Source: CAVXFL01 sp963761015 (GTDB taxonomy: Bacteria; Pseudomonadota; Alphaproteobacteria; Acetobacterales; Acetobacteraceae). Taken from it: a stretch of 64,000 nt of DNA. The notes beneath the pieces were generated by a model. That model had not been told where the DNA came from. It worked only from the letters and a program-made list of their open reading frames with translations, and ran no database searches. Below are positions 1-8,462 of the stretch, piece by piece (positions within the stretch are counted from its first letter, which is position 1; each line of letters starts with the position of its first letter). The translations under genes and the position numbers were made by a program. Where the stretch lies: assembly GCA_963761015.1 (NCBI GenBank), contig CAVXFL010000016.1, positions 372,001 to 436,000 of the forward strand. Reading direction: 5' to 3'.

Positions 1-139
1 TCATATGGCTGAACACGCTGGCGAACGTGACCAAGTTGCCGAGGCAGGCACACATAAGGAAGATCCGCGAGAAGGTGTCATCCGACCGCCAAGCAGCGAT
101 TCCGGTCCCGGCGGCAAAGACGAGGAAAATGAACACCAC
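1..139 (-). CDS. Partial small membrane protein, cut by the window edge
   Basis: A minus-strand reading frame opens at a GTG (139 or 136) after an in-frame TAG and runs off the left edge without a stop. About 46 codons are visible. They encode two hydrophobic stretches, the first beginning VVFIFLVFAAGTGIAAW and the second around IFLMCACLGNLVTFASVF, separated by a short polar loop (RSDDTFSR). This is the pattern of a small two-helix inner-membrane protein or the N-terminus of a larger one. No family is recognised, and the ribosome binding site is weak. It lies on the distal side of tRNA-Phe together with a DUF5681 gene, so it may belong to an island rather than to the core genome. Confidence 0.35.
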   Translation of the reverse strand, partial: MVFIFLVFAAGTGIAAWRSDDTFSRIFLMCACLGNLVTFASVFSHM

Positions 140-340
140 CTACAGGGCCGTCGAGCGGGCAGAGGGCGCGGCGCCGTGAGGGGTGCAGCCCGGAGCACAC
201 GTCACTGTTCCGATTCCGGAACGTCTTGCCTAATCGGAATCCAGAGATCGGGAAGAGGGTCGAGCGGCGATTTGCGAACCCGGCGATACCCGGTGCCGGG
301 TGCCACCCTCTGAACCTCCCGATCGAAATGACGGCTCCAG

Positions 341-703
341 TCAACCAGGTGCGACCGGCGCGGGCAATCCAGCTTGACGCAGTAGCGCCGCGACCCGCTG
401 GCGCCGCTCCGCCGGCTCCAATCGCACTTGCGCCCCCGGCTCAGGCTGGAGGTTGGCGGTGAGACTGGCGCTTAGGGTCGGATGCTGGAACCGAGCGACC
501 CGCGAGGCGGCTTCCAGGCGCACCAGGAGCGGCAGGCGATGGTCCTGGAAGACCTTGGTCAGAAACGCAAGCGCGTCACCATCGAAGCCGCCATAGCCGC
601 AAGCGACCAAGACCCGGCGCTTGCGGCTCGATCCCGCTGGATTGCCGGACTGCCCCGGTTGCCACGGCGGACGAAGGTTCGCGGCATTGCCTTTGCCAGC
701 CAT
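341..703 (-). CDS. DUF5681-domain protein
   Basis: This is a 120-residue protein if started at the ATG at 703; an upstream in-frame ATG at 751 gives an unconvincing extension. Near the N-terminus it carries the short motif WQPGQSGNPAGSSRKRR, which is the hallmark of the DUF5681 family (typically FKPGQSGNPKGRPKG). Such proteins are common in alphaproteobacterial prophages and integrated elements, often near terminase or integrase genes; their biochemical role is unknown. The rest is arginine-, alanine- and leucine-rich without a recognisable domain. It sits downstream of the 3' end of tRNA-Phe, which fits an element edge. The family call rests on the single motif. Confidence 0.6.
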   Translation of the reverse strand: MAGKGNAANLRPPWQPGQSGNPAGSSRKRRVLVACGYGGFDGDALAFLTKVFQDHRLPLLVRLEAASRVARFQHPTLSASLTANLQPEPGAQVRLEPAERRQRVAALLRQAGLPAPVAPG

Positions 704-922
704 CCGTCCCCCGTGCCCGCTGCCGATCCGGTGCCGAGGATAGCACAACATAGAACCTCGCCCTGCACACGAAGCTCCGGCAATCGGTGCGACTGCGGGT
801 CAGCTGTCCGGTGCAAATGGGGCTGCGAAATCGGGGCTGATGAGTCCGCCGTGAAGTCCGCAGCGCCAAGGCGGTCGATCTAGCCTAACGTGGCGGCGCG
901 GATTTCCCCTTTCAAATCAAGG

Positions 923-995
923 TGCCCAGGGGCGGAATCGAACCACCGACACTGCGATTTTCAGTCGCATGCTCTACCAACTGAGCTACCTGGGC
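923..995 (-). tRNA. tRNA-Phe (anticodon GAA)
   Basis: The minus strand reads a full cloverleaf: a 7-bp acceptor GCCCAGG/CCTGGGC, a D-arm with AGCTCAGTTGGTAGAGC, an anticodon arm with CTGAAAA (anticodon GAA), and a T-arm containing GGTTCGATTCC. The discriminator base is A. The genomic bases that follow are CCT, so CCA is not fully encoded and must be added post-transcriptionally. The length is 73 nt without CCA. The RNase E/G frame upstream ends on a TAG made of tRNA bases 8-10, so the two genes overlap by 10 bp. Confidence 0.97.
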
Positions 996-2153
996 GCACC
1001 GCCAGGGCCATAGCGCAAGGGCTGCGGGCGATCAACCACCCGCTCCAGGCACCACGCGCCGGACGGCAGTGCCGGGTCGGAGCGCAGCGGCAAGCCGCGG
1101 GCGTTGCGGCGGGCGAACTCGGGCTGCGCCACCGGGTCCGCCTCCAGCGCGGCGATCACGTCCGGCGCCGCCCGCAGCGCGAGGGCAAGCACGGGCGATC
1201 TGGACAACTCGCGTTCGGCGCGCGCCAGGGCTGCCAAGCCGGCGGCATGCGGACCGGCGAGCAGTTCGTGCAACGGCGGATGCACGCGCGGGCGTACAGA
1301 TTTCGGCCAGACCGAGCGCGGTGAAGCCAAGCAGCCGGGGGCGCAGCGGATCATCGGCCAGCGCGGCCGCGAGCGCCGGGCCGAGCGAGGCGCGCCGGCG
1401 CGGCGCCATGCCCGCGAAATCGACCAGGATCGCGCCGGACAGGTTGCGCAGCCGGATCTGGCGCGCGAGCGCCGGGATGACCGAACGGTTCAGCGTTTCC
1501 TGGGCGGCGCGCTTGTCGCGCCGCTCGGCGCTAGCGCCGCCGGCGTCCACGTCAATCGCGGTCAGGGCCGGGGTCGGCCAGAAATGCAGCCGCGCGCCGC
1601 CGGGCAGATCGATGGCAGGGCTGGCGAGGTCCGCCACGACTTGCGCCAGATCGTCGTCGAACGCCTTGCGCACGGGCGCGATCCGCTGGCCCAGCACCGG
1701 CCTGAGGTTTGCCAGCAGCGCCGGGTCATCAACCAGGACGGGCGCATCGGCGTATTGCGCCGCGAATTCCGCAACCGCGCCGGAGCCGCGGCGCAGCAAT
1801 CGAGGTGGTCCACCTATGTTGCCGGACGCCGACTGTTGGTCGGCCGCGAGCCTCGCCGTCAGGCGAGGTCCCTTGCCGCCCTGCGCGGCGCGGGTGACCC
1901 GAACGAGCAGCAGATCGCCGTCGCGCGCGGTCTTGCCGCCTTCCGCGTCGGGCAGAAAGCCCTCCGCCCCTGGCAGGGCGATGAACGCGCCGGCCATTGC
2001 GGGCACACGAGCAATGACGCGGCTGACATAAAGGTCGCCAACGCCGTCGGGGACGCCGGGCCACCACAGCGCATAGTCCAGCAAGTCACTGTCCGAGACG
2101 ACGGCGACACGCGCCTCGCCGGGACTCGTTTCGACCAGAATGCGCGGATTCAC
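986..2153 (-). pseudogene. RNase E/G family ribonuclease, frameshifted
   Basis: The product resembles the short alphaproteobacterial RNase E/G protein encoded next to Maf: an endoribonuclease of RNA processing and decay. It starts at a GTG that overlaps the maf stop as GTGA. The N-terminal part reads as an S1-like RNA-binding region (VNPRILVETSPGEARVAVV and onward). The core keeps ARQIRLRNLSGAILVDFAGM, containing the expected catalytic aspartate region. The frame is lost near 1298: it reads GLAEI and then nonsense, while the next frame continues VRPRVHPPLHELLAG to a stop at 986. Removing one base near 1298 restores a protein of about 388 residues. No zinc-link CPxC motif is visible, as in short family members. 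It is either a sequencing insertion or a true frameshift. Confidence 0.75.
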
Positions 2154-2731
2154 GGCCTCAGCCAGCCGCAGCCGCGCAGCAATTGCGCGGTTTCGTAGAG
2201 CGGCAGCCCGACCACCCCACTGTAACTGCCGGACAGGAACCGGATGAAGCCGGCGGCCCGGCCCTGGATGGCGTAGCCACCCGCCTTGCCCCGCCACTCA
2301 CCGCCGGCGAGGTAATCCGATTTCTGCTGCTCGGTCAGCCGCGCGAAGCTCACGATGCTGCTGACCAGCCGCTCGGCACGGTGCCCGTCCGGCGCGAGGA
2401 GAACCACCGCGCTGAACACCCGATGGCGGCGGCCCGAGAGTAGGTCCAGGCATTGCCGCGCCTCCGCCGCCGTCGCCGCCCGCGGCAGCGCGCGCCGTCC
2501 GGCCGCGACGACTGTATCGGCCGCCAGCACGAAGCAGTCCGGCCAGGCCGCCGCGCCGGCCGCCGCCTTGGCGCGCCCCAGGCGCTGCGCCGTCAACCGC
2601 GGCAGTTCGCCGCGCAGCGGGGCTTCGTCGATGGCGGGGGCAAAAACCGCGTCGGGCGTGACGCCGATCTGCGCGAGCAAGGCCGAGCGCCGCGGACTCG
2701 CCGAAGCCAGAATGAGCCGCGCCCGCGTCAC
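2150..2731 (-). CDS. maf: Maf family nucleotide pyrophosphatase
   Basis: This 193-residue protein has the Maf signature LILASASPRRSALLAQIG at its N-terminus and WRGKAGGYAIQGRAAGFI followed by GSYSGVVGLPLYE near the C-terminus. The pattern is closest to the YhdE-like dTTP/UTP pyrophosphatases, which hydrolyse non-canonical or excess nucleoside triphosphates to monophosphates in the cytoplasm. It lies between infA and the RNase E/G gene, an arrangement conserved in Alphaproteobacteria, and its TGA overlaps the downstream GTG start by 4 bp. Full length, no anomalies. Confidence 0.93.
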   Translation of the reverse strand: MTRARLILASASPRRSALLAQIGVTPDAVFAPAIDEAPLRGELPRLTAQRLGRAKAAAGAAAWPDCFVLAADTVVAAGRRALPRAATAAEARQCLDLLSGRRHRVFSAVVLLAPDGHRAERLVSSIVSFARLTEQQKSDYLAGGEWRGKAGGYAIQGRAAGFIRFLSGSYSGVVGLPLYETAQLLRGCGWLRP

Positions 2732-2794
2732 GAATGGTTCGAAATCAGGCGATTGCGCGTATCGGTTTGTCCGCCGAGTGAATTGGCTGTGCCG

Positions 2795-3013
2795 TCACTT
2801 GAAGCGGAAGGTGATCCGCCCCTTGGTCAGGTCATACGGCGTCATCTCGACGTTGACCCGGTCGCCGGCCAGCACGCGGATGCGGTTCTTGCGCATCTTG
2901 CCGCTGGTATGAGCTAGGATCGTGTGCTCGTTGTCCAGCTTGACGCGGAACATGGCGTTCGGAAGCAGTTCCGTCACCGTTCCGCTGAACTCGATCATGT
3001 CTTCTTTCGACAT
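2795..3013 (-). CDS. infA: Translation initiation factor IF-1
   Basis: This 72-residue S1/OB-fold protein begins MSKEDMIEFSGTVTELLPN and ends KGRITFRFK, essentially the textbook bacterial IF-1 sequence and length. IF-1 binds the ribosomal A site during 30S initiation complex formation with IF-2 and IF-3. It lies downstream of hisG-hisD and upstream of maf on the same strand. The gap of about 130 bp after hisD could hold its own promoter, but no clear one was identified. Confidence 0.98.
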   Translation of the reverse strand: MSKEDMIEFSGTVTELLPNAMFRVKLDNEHTILAHTSGKMRKNRIRVLAGDRVNVEMTPYDLTKGRITFRFK

Positions 3014-3143
3014 CAGCCCTCTTCTGTGGAATTCCGGCCCGGAACATGAGCGTCGGTCCGGAACAGGTCAAGCTTGCCCGCTGACGGAAATGCCTGCCCT
3101 GGCATTCGGTTGCCTGGATGACTTCGGATGCAGCTGCGGCGGA

Positions 3144-4433
3144 TCATTGCCCGAGCCGGAGCGCGATGCTGCGGGCGTGGGCTTGCAGACCCTCGGCCTC
3201 GGCGAGCGCGACGGCGGCGGGGCCGACCCGGGCGAGCGCGGCTTCGTCGGCCGCCATGAAGGTGGTGCGCTTGAGAAAATCGAACACCGAGAGGCCCGAG
3301 GCGAAGCGCGCCGTGCCGCTGGTCGGCAGCACGTGATTGGGGCCCGCCACGTAGTCGCCGACCGCCTCCGGGCACCATTCGCCGAGGAACACCGCGCCGG
3401 CGTGACGGATGCGGGCGAACAGGGCCTCCGGATCGCGCGTCATGATCTGCACGTGCTCGGGCGCGAGCCGATCGACCAGCGTGGCGGCTTCGTCCCAGTC
3501 GCGCACGACGATCGCCGCCCCGTGGTCGCGCCAGCTCGCGCGGGCGATCGCGGCGCGGGGCAGGAACGCGAGTTCGGCCGAAACGGCGGCGGCTACGGCT
3601 TCGGCGAACAGCGCGTCGTCGGTGATCAGCACCGCCTGCGCCGCCTCGTCGTGCTCGGCCTGGGCCAGGAGATCGACCGCCACACGTCGCGGATCGTTGG
3701 CCGAGTCCGCCAGCACGACCACTTCGGAGGGGCCGGCGATCGCATCGATGCCGACCCGGCCGAACACCTGGCGCTTGGCCTCGGCGACGTAGGCGTTGCC
3801 GGGCCCGACAACGCGGTCCACCGGGGCGATCGTTCCCGTCCCGTAGGCGAGGGCGGCGATCGCCTGGGCGCCGCCGACCCGGTAGATTTCCGAGACGCCG
3901 GCGCGGTGCGCGGCGGCAAGCACCAGCGGATTGAGTGCGCCGCCGGGCGAGGGCACGCACATGGCGATCCGCCCGACCCCGGCGACCCGCGCCGGAACGG
4001 CGTTCATCAGCACCGAGGAGGGATAGGCCGCCTTGCCGCCGGGAACGTAGAGCCCGACCGCGTCGAGCGCCGTCCAGCGCATCCCGAGCGTCAGTCCGGC
4101 CTCGTCGGTAAACCGCAGATTTTCCGGCATTTGCGCGCGGTGGAACGCCTCGATGCGGGTGGCGGCCAAATCCAGCGCCGCGGCGAGTTCCGGGGCGATG
4201 CGGCCGGCCGCCTCGGCGATCTCGGATTCGGAAATGCGCAGCGCCGGGGGCGCCAGCACCAGATCGTCGAACCGCCGGTTGTAGTCGCAGAGCGCCTCGT
4301 CGCCGCCGACGCGCACCGTGCGGATGATCTCGGCGACCGCTTCGGCCACGTGCTGCACCGGATCGCGGCGCGCCAGCAGCCGGCGCTGGAAGAGCGCCTC
4401 GAAATCCGGGGCGCTGGTGCGAAGAAGGTGCAT
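3144..4433 (-). CDS. hisD: Histidinol dehydrogenase
   Basis: This 429-residue enzyme oxidises L-histidinol to L-histidine in two NAD-dependent steps, the last of histidine biosynthesis. Recognisable are VGLYVPGGKAAYPSS (about 126-140), the VVGPGNAYVAEAKR segment (about 208), zinc ligands in LLAQAEHD (Gln258, His261), the catalytic LAPEHVQ Glu-His pair near 325, and the C-terminal HARSIALRLG histidine region. The length matches the family. The ATG overlaps the hisG stop by one base (TGATG), indicating translational coupling in a hisGD operon that leads into infA. Confidence 0.97.
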   Translation of the reverse strand: MHLLRTSAPDFEALFQRRLLARRDPVQHVAEAVAEIIRTVRVGGDEALCDYNRRFDDLVLAPPALRISESEIAEAAGRIAPELAAALDLAATRIEAFHRAQMPENLRFTDEAGLTLGMRWTALDAVGLYVPGGKAAYPSSVLMNAVPARVAGVGRIAMCVPSPGGALNPLVLAAAHRAGVSEIYRVGGAQAIAALAYGTGTIAPVDRVVGPGNAYVAEAKRQVFGRVGIDAIAGPSEVVVLADSANDPRRVAVDLLAQAEHDEAAQAVLITDDALFAEAVAAAVSAELAFLPRAAIARASWRDHGAAIVVRDWDEAATLVDRLAPEHVQIMTRDPEALFARIRHAGAVFLGEWCPEAVGDYVAGPNHVLPTSGTARFASGLSVFDFLKRTTFMAADEAALARVGPAAVALAEAEGLQAHARSIALRLGQ

Positions 4434-5128
4434 CAGGCCTGGCCGAGCGCGGTGCGGAATTGGGCGATCCAGCCGCCGATCAGCTCCGGCCGGGTCTTCA
4501 GCGCCGTGCGGTTCACGATCAGCCGGCTGGTCACGTGCGCGATCACCTCGGTCTCGACCAAGCCGTTCGCCTTCAGGGTGGAGCCGGTGGCCACCAGGTC
4601 CACGATCAGCCGCGACAGGCCGAGGCTAGGGGCCAGTTCCATGGCGCCGTTCAGCGCCACCACCTCGGCCTGGATGCCGCGCGCGGCAAAGTGGCGGCGG
4701 GCGATGGTCGGATACTTGCTCGCCACGCTCACCCGAGACCAGGAGCGCGGATCGTCGCTGTCCGCCGTTTCCCGCGCCTCGGCCACCGAGATTCGGCAGG
4801 CGCCGATGCCGAGATCGAGCGGGGCGTAGATTTCGGGATAGTCGAATTCCATCAGCACGTCGGCGCCGCAGATGCCGAGCTGGGCGGCGCCGAAAGCGAC
4901 GAAGGTGGCGACGTCGAACGGGCGGACGCGGATGACGTCAAGGTCGGGCTCGTCGGTCGGGAAGCGCAGCCGGCGGCTGTTTTCGTCGAGGTAGTCAGGG
5001 GCCGGCGTGACACCTGCCTTCGCCAGCAGCGGGCCGCACTCGGTCAGGATGCGCCCCTTGGGCAGCGCCAGGATCAGCGGCCCGGCGAGTTCCGGCTCGA
5101 GGGCGGCGGCTTTGTACGGCGCGGTCAT
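4433..5128 (-). CDS. hisG: ATP phosphoribosyltransferase, short form
   Basis: This 231-residue enzyme condenses ATP and PRPP to give phosphoribosyl-ATP, the first step of histidine biosynthesis. It has LILALPKGRI near the N-terminus, LGICGADVLMEFD, and the PRPP loop IVDLVATGSTLKANGL near residues 170-185. At this size it lacks the C-terminal regulatory domain of long HisG, so by family knowledge it should need the HisZ regulatory subunit; no hisZ is in the window. It is the first gene of the hisG-hisD-infA-maf-RNase series on the minus strand. Confidence 0.95.
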   Translation of the reverse strand: MTAPYKAAALEPELAGPLILALPKGRILTECGPLLAKAGVTPAPDYLDENSRRLRFPTDEPDLDVIRVRPFDVATFVAFGAAQLGICGADVLMEFDYPEIYAPLDLGIGACRISVAEARETADSDDPRSWSRVSVASKYPTIARRHFAARGIQAEVVALNGAMELAPSLGLSRLIVDLVATGSTLKANGLVETEVIAHVTSRLIVNRTALKTRPELIGGWIAQFRTALGQA

Positions 5129-5187
5129 TCCGGGGCGGGGCTGCTCGTGCGCGGGGCGGGGTTCGGACCGCGTCTACATCGGCTCGG

Positions 5188-5730
5188 ATGCGAGGGGAAG
5201 CAAGCACCCAAGCGAGCCAGGCCGTTCCTGCCCACGACAATGCGGCCCGAGCGTCGATGCGGCGGGCCAAGCGTCGATTCGGCGAACGCAACTTCTCCCG
5301 TAACTTTCGCCAGGAAACTGGCACAACGTCCGCGGACTTCGTTGAGCAGACGCGACCAGATACGGCGCGCCGCTTGCTCGAGGATACCAGCATGCCGCTG
5401 CAACGTGCCGCGACGGCCTCGGGGTTCTCCGGCGTGGAAGCGCTGCGACGCGCGTTCGTCCGGCGCACGGGGATCAGTGCCCGAGACTATCGGTTGCGAT
5501 TTCAGTCCTCGTCTCGCCGGCGCTTTCCCGCCACACCTCAGGATAGTTTGATCCGCTCGCCCAAACGACCCCCGATTGTCTTCTTGCGCTTGAGTTGTCC
5601 AGTACCTGCGTTCGATTTGGCCGAGTTTGCGTCGAATACGCGCTTGCCGCCGACACGGCGGCAACTTCATGCTGCGGTTGGAACGCGCCGGAGAGACCAA
5701 TGCCAGGGAATCAACCAAGTTCGACTCTAA
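5188..5730 (+). pseudogene. AraC-family regulator, C-terminal HTH remnant
   Basis: Residues of this frame corresponding to about 5290-5502 read as the double helix-turn-helix of an AraC/GlxA-type regulator: RNFSRNFRQETGTTSADFVE, then ARRLLEDTSMPLQRAATASG, then VRRTGISARDYRLRF. The N-terminal DJ-1/PfpI-like sensor domain expected for this subgroup is missing, because the frame begins next to the divergent hisG start. The sequence after 5502 is not family-like. It looks like a decayed or recombined fragment of a regulator and is unlikely to be functional, although a bare DNA-binding domain cannot be excluded. Confidence 0.6.
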
Positions 5731-6168
5731 GCGCTCGAAAAACGCCAGGGTCTGTTCCGGTGCTCGCGTGGGACTGTTTGCATCTAGCCGACGAGGCTCA
5801 GAAATCAAACTTGCGCGCTCTGGCAGTAGTTTACCTGGAGATAGCTTTTGCCGTTTTCGATCAGTTGCCCGATCTACCGTTAGCTAACGGCCTTGATACC
5901 GAGGTTCCCCAACTCTTGCATGGAAACGGCAACCGATGGATGGCTTAGTTTCCACGCGAAAGAACGTCGCAGGTGTGGCGCGCTATCAAAGGCTTCTGCC
6001 TGAAGACCATCTGCTAATTCACTACTAGCCGATCGGTGATTTGCGCTCCGGCGAGGGAAGGTGGCGAGTTCCTGCTCACCCGCGGAGCCCGCCCTCCGTC
6101 ATTCGGCACTGATGGCCATCTGAATCGAACGGCAGAGGGGCTCTCGCAGGCGGTCGCGGGAGAGACGA
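5503..6168. other. Gene-poor stretch after the AraC remnant
   Basis: No convincing gene was found on either strand. Several open frames cross it, but none has a recognisable motif or a good ribosome binding site. From about 5560 to 6010 the composition is visibly more AT-rich than the surroundings. Together with the truncated AraC gene this suggests scar DNA from an old insertion or deletion. The ThDP enzyme gene ends at 6169 on the minus strand; no clear terminator hairpin was seen. Confidence 0.5.
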
Positions 6169-7791
6169 TCAGACGAACTTCGAAATTGTCGTTTCCTTGC
6201 AGGTGATGAACTCGAGCAGCGCCGGGTTGCCATTGCGGGTCTGCTCGATGCCGCGCTTGATCGCCGGGACGATCTCGTCCGGATCGGTCACGCGCTCGCC
6301 GTAGCCGCCGAAGGCGCGCGCCATCGCCGCATAATCGCCGGAAATGTCGGTGGCGTTGTACTTCTTCGTGGAGATCGGCATCACCTTCAGCTCGATCGCC
6401 ATGGAGAAGTTGTTGAACAGGATGGACAGGATCGGAATGCGCTCGCGCACCGCCGTTTCGAAATCCATCCCGGTGAAGCCGATCGCCGCGTCGCCCCAGA
6501 CATTGACGCAGAGCTTGTCCGGGTGAGCCAGCTTGGCGCCCATGGCGAGGCCGAGCCCGTAGCCGAGCTGCGTCGTCTTGCCCCAGCCGATATAGCTCAG
6601 CGGCTCGATCGACTTCCAGAACGGCGAGATCTGGTCGCGCGGGCTGCCGGCGTCGTGCGTGATGATGGTGTTGCGCACGTCCGCGGTGTGCAGCAGGTCC
6701 CAGATCACGCGATACGGCGTCAGCGGCGCCTGGCTGGAGGTAAGCTTCGGCATCCACTCGGCCATCCAGCCCTCGCGGATGTCGGCGATTTCCGCCACGA
6801 CGTCCTTCGAATCGCGCTTGCGCGTGCCGAGTTCGGCGAGCAGCGCCTGCAAGGTCAGTTTGGCGTCGCCGATCAGTCCGATGTCCGCTGCCACGTCCTT
6901 GTTCAGATGATCGGGGTCGAGGGTGGCGTGGATGATTTTCTTGCCCTTGGGCATGGTCACGCCGAAATTCGTCTGCGTGAAGCTGCAGCCAATGCCGAGG
7001 ATCACGTCGCAATTGCGCAGGAAGTGGAACACGGTTTTCGGGATGGCGACGCCGCCCGAGCCGAGCGAGAGCGGATGATCCTCGGGGAACGCGCTCTTGC
7101 CGCCCAGGCTGGTGAGCACCGGGATCGCCAGCCGCTCGGCCAGCTGCTTCAGCTCGCTCCAGGCCTGCGCGTAGTGCACGCCCTGCCCGGCGTAGAGCAC
7201 CGGGCGTTTTGCCTGCGAGAGCAGTTCCGCCGCCTTGCGCACGTCCACCGGATCGGGGCCGTAGCGGGTGGAGAACACCGGCTGATAGTCCAGCGGCTCG
7301 GGGACTTCCTCGGTCCACATGTCGTTGGGGATTTCCACCAGCACCGGGCCGGCGCGGCCGTTGCGCAGGCGCGTGAACGCGCGGCGGAAGATGTTCGGCA
7401 CCTCGGCGGCGAGCGTGATCGGCTCGGCCGACTTGGTCACCGTCGCCATGCTCCGCACCGAGTTGAAGTTCGGCGGGACATGCGCGAGCCGGCGCGGGTA
7501 GCCCATCGGCAGCACCAGCACGGGCACGGATTCCGCGAAGCACTGGGCGACGCCGCCGAACGCGTTCTCGGCGCCGGGCCCGTGCTGCATCGCGAACGCG
7601 CCGAGCTTGCGGCCGCTGGTCACGCGGGCGAGCGCATCGGCCATGTGCAGGCCAACGCGCTCCTGACGCACGACGATCGGGCGGATGTCGGCCTCGGCGG
7701 CGTATTCGAACAAGTGGTTGACCGGATAGCCGAACAGGATCTCGATCCCTTCGCGCTTCATGATCTCCGCGATCGCCGTGCCCACTTTCAT
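6169..7791 (-). CDS. ThDP-dependent enzyme, acetolactate synthase-like fold
   Basis: This 540-residue protein has the three-domain layout of ThDP enzymes such as acetolactate synthase, oxalyl-CoA decarboxylase and benzoylformate decarboxylase. The Glu that activates the cofactor is in VVRQERVGLHMADALARV (Glu44). The ThDP/Mg motif begins GDAAIGFTG (about 433) and ends FNN (about 460), with Ala in place of the usual third Gly of GDG. The ATG at 7791 is preceded by GGAAGGAACGGCC, a good Shine-Dalgarno; an earlier in-frame ATG at 7860 lacks one. The substrate is unknown. A nearby oxalate-CoA-ligase-like gene makes oxalate or another 2-oxo acid worth considering, but this is inference. Confidence 0.8.
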   Translation of the reverse strand: MKVGTAIAEIMKREGIEILFGYPVNHLFEYAAEADIRPIVVRQERVGLHMADALARVTSGRKLGAFAMQHGPGAENAFGGVAQCFAESVPVLVLPMGYPRRLAHVPPNFNSVRSMATVTKSAEPITLAAEVPNIFRRAFTRLRNGRAGPVLVEIPNDMWTEEVPEPLDYQPVFSTRYGPDPVDVRKAAELLSQAKRPVLYAGQGVHYAQAWSELKQLAERLAIPVLTSLGGKSAFPEDHPLSLGSGGVAIPKTVFHFLRNCDVILGIGCSFTQTNFGVTMPKGKKIIHATLDPDHLNKDVAADIGLIGDAKLTLQALLAELGTRKRDSKDVVAEIADIREGWMAEWMPKLTSSQAPLTPYRVIWDLLHTADVRNTIITHDAGSPRDQISPFWKSIEPLSYIGWGKTTQLGYGLGLAMGAKLAHPDKLCVNVWGDAAIGFTGMDFETAVRERIPILSILFNNFSMAIELKVMPISTKKYNATDISGDYAAMARAFGGYGERVTDPDEIVPAIKRGIEQTRNGNPALLEFITCKETTISKFV

Positions 7792-7962
7792 GGCCGTTCC
7801 TTCCCTGCAACTGGGGCAGCCGCCCGCCTCCGCCCGTTCGTAGGCGTGGCACGGCTGCAAATCGGGGGCGGATGCTAAGGCGCGAGCGGGCCGGTTGAAA
7901 GGGGCGCGGGCAGGCAGGCTGGGTTGCGGGGCGAGCCCGGGCGGCGGCCGGCTCGCGCCGGC

Positions 7963-8307
7963 TCAGATCACGGCGGCGACGGCGACCCGCATCGCGTGCT
8001 CGATCAGGCGCTCGGCGATCGCGTTCGCCAGGACATCGGCGAACTTGCCCGCAAAACCCTCCTCGGGGTCGCGCCGGGCCATTGCGGGTCGGAATTCCGC
8101 GAGCGAGGTGGCGATATGTACTCGTGTGGCGGCCGCGTCGTCGTGGTGCACGATCAGGCTGCCGGTCAGCGGGTTGGCGGATACCGCATGCACGCCCTGG
8201 ATCGCCCGCACTCGCCTGCGCAAGGCTGCCGCCGCGCGGCGATCGCCGCGGAGAAGCGCCAAACGGAAGCGAAGCCGGCCGGGGATGTCGTGGACAGGTG
8301 TCAGCAT
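7963..8307 (-). CDS. HMA-like domain protein
   Basis: This 114-residue protein starts at the ATG at 8307. It contains DIPGRLRFRLALLRGD, then ALRRRVRAIQGVHAVSANPL followed by TGSLIVHHD, the pattern of the HMA_2 group of heavy-metal-associated ferredoxin-like folds that lack the canonical CxxC metal site. A C-terminal helix-rich tail follows. Such proteins are often found beside P-type ATPases or other membrane proteins and may be chaperone-like or metal-handling; here there is no obvious partner. It lies upstream of the toxin-antitoxin pair, divergent to it. Confidence 0.6.
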   Translation of the reverse strand: MLTPVHDIPGRLRFRLALLRGDRRAAAALRRRVRAIQGVHAVSANPLTGSLIVHHDDAAATRVHIATSLAEFRPAMARRDPEEGFAGKFADVLANAIAERLIEHAMRVAVAAVI

Positions 8308-8431
8308 GACGGTCGCTGGGTCGTTGCGCGCTCCTTTGTACCGATGGATCGGGTCAATTCGATGAAACCTGTGTTTCATCTCGATGAAGATCCGCCGGCG
8401 CACGGAAGCGCCTGGACCGCCGGTGCGGTCG

Positions 8432-8450
8432 GTCCTACATCCCGTAGGAC
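8432..8450. promoter_or_regulatory. Inverted repeat, likely antitoxin operator
   Basis: A perfect 7-bp inverted repeat, GTCCTAC / GTAGGAC, is separated by 5 bp. It lies directly before an AGGAG ribosome binding site (8451-8455) and the antitoxin ATG at 8463. The position fits an autorepression operator bound by the antitoxin-toxin complex, as in known Phd/YefM systems. As RNA it could also form a small hairpin covering the leader. Confidence 0.5.
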
Positions 8451-8462
8451 AGGAGCAAACGG

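Noticed and set aside
2922..4829. Long plus-strand frame (635 codons) opposite hisD and hisG
   Set aside because: Arginine- and histidine-rich shadow of hisD/hisG; no family features, and the opposite strand holds well-known enzymes.
5125..5808. Minus-strand frame across the AraC remnant that might be a transposase relic
   Set aside because: No DDE or helix-turn-helix motif could be recognised; the plus-strand AraC signature is stronger.
6523..7878. Plus-strand frame of 451 codons opposite the ThDP enzyme
   Set aside because: Composition is that of an antisense GC-rich shadow; the minus-strand protein is clearly real.
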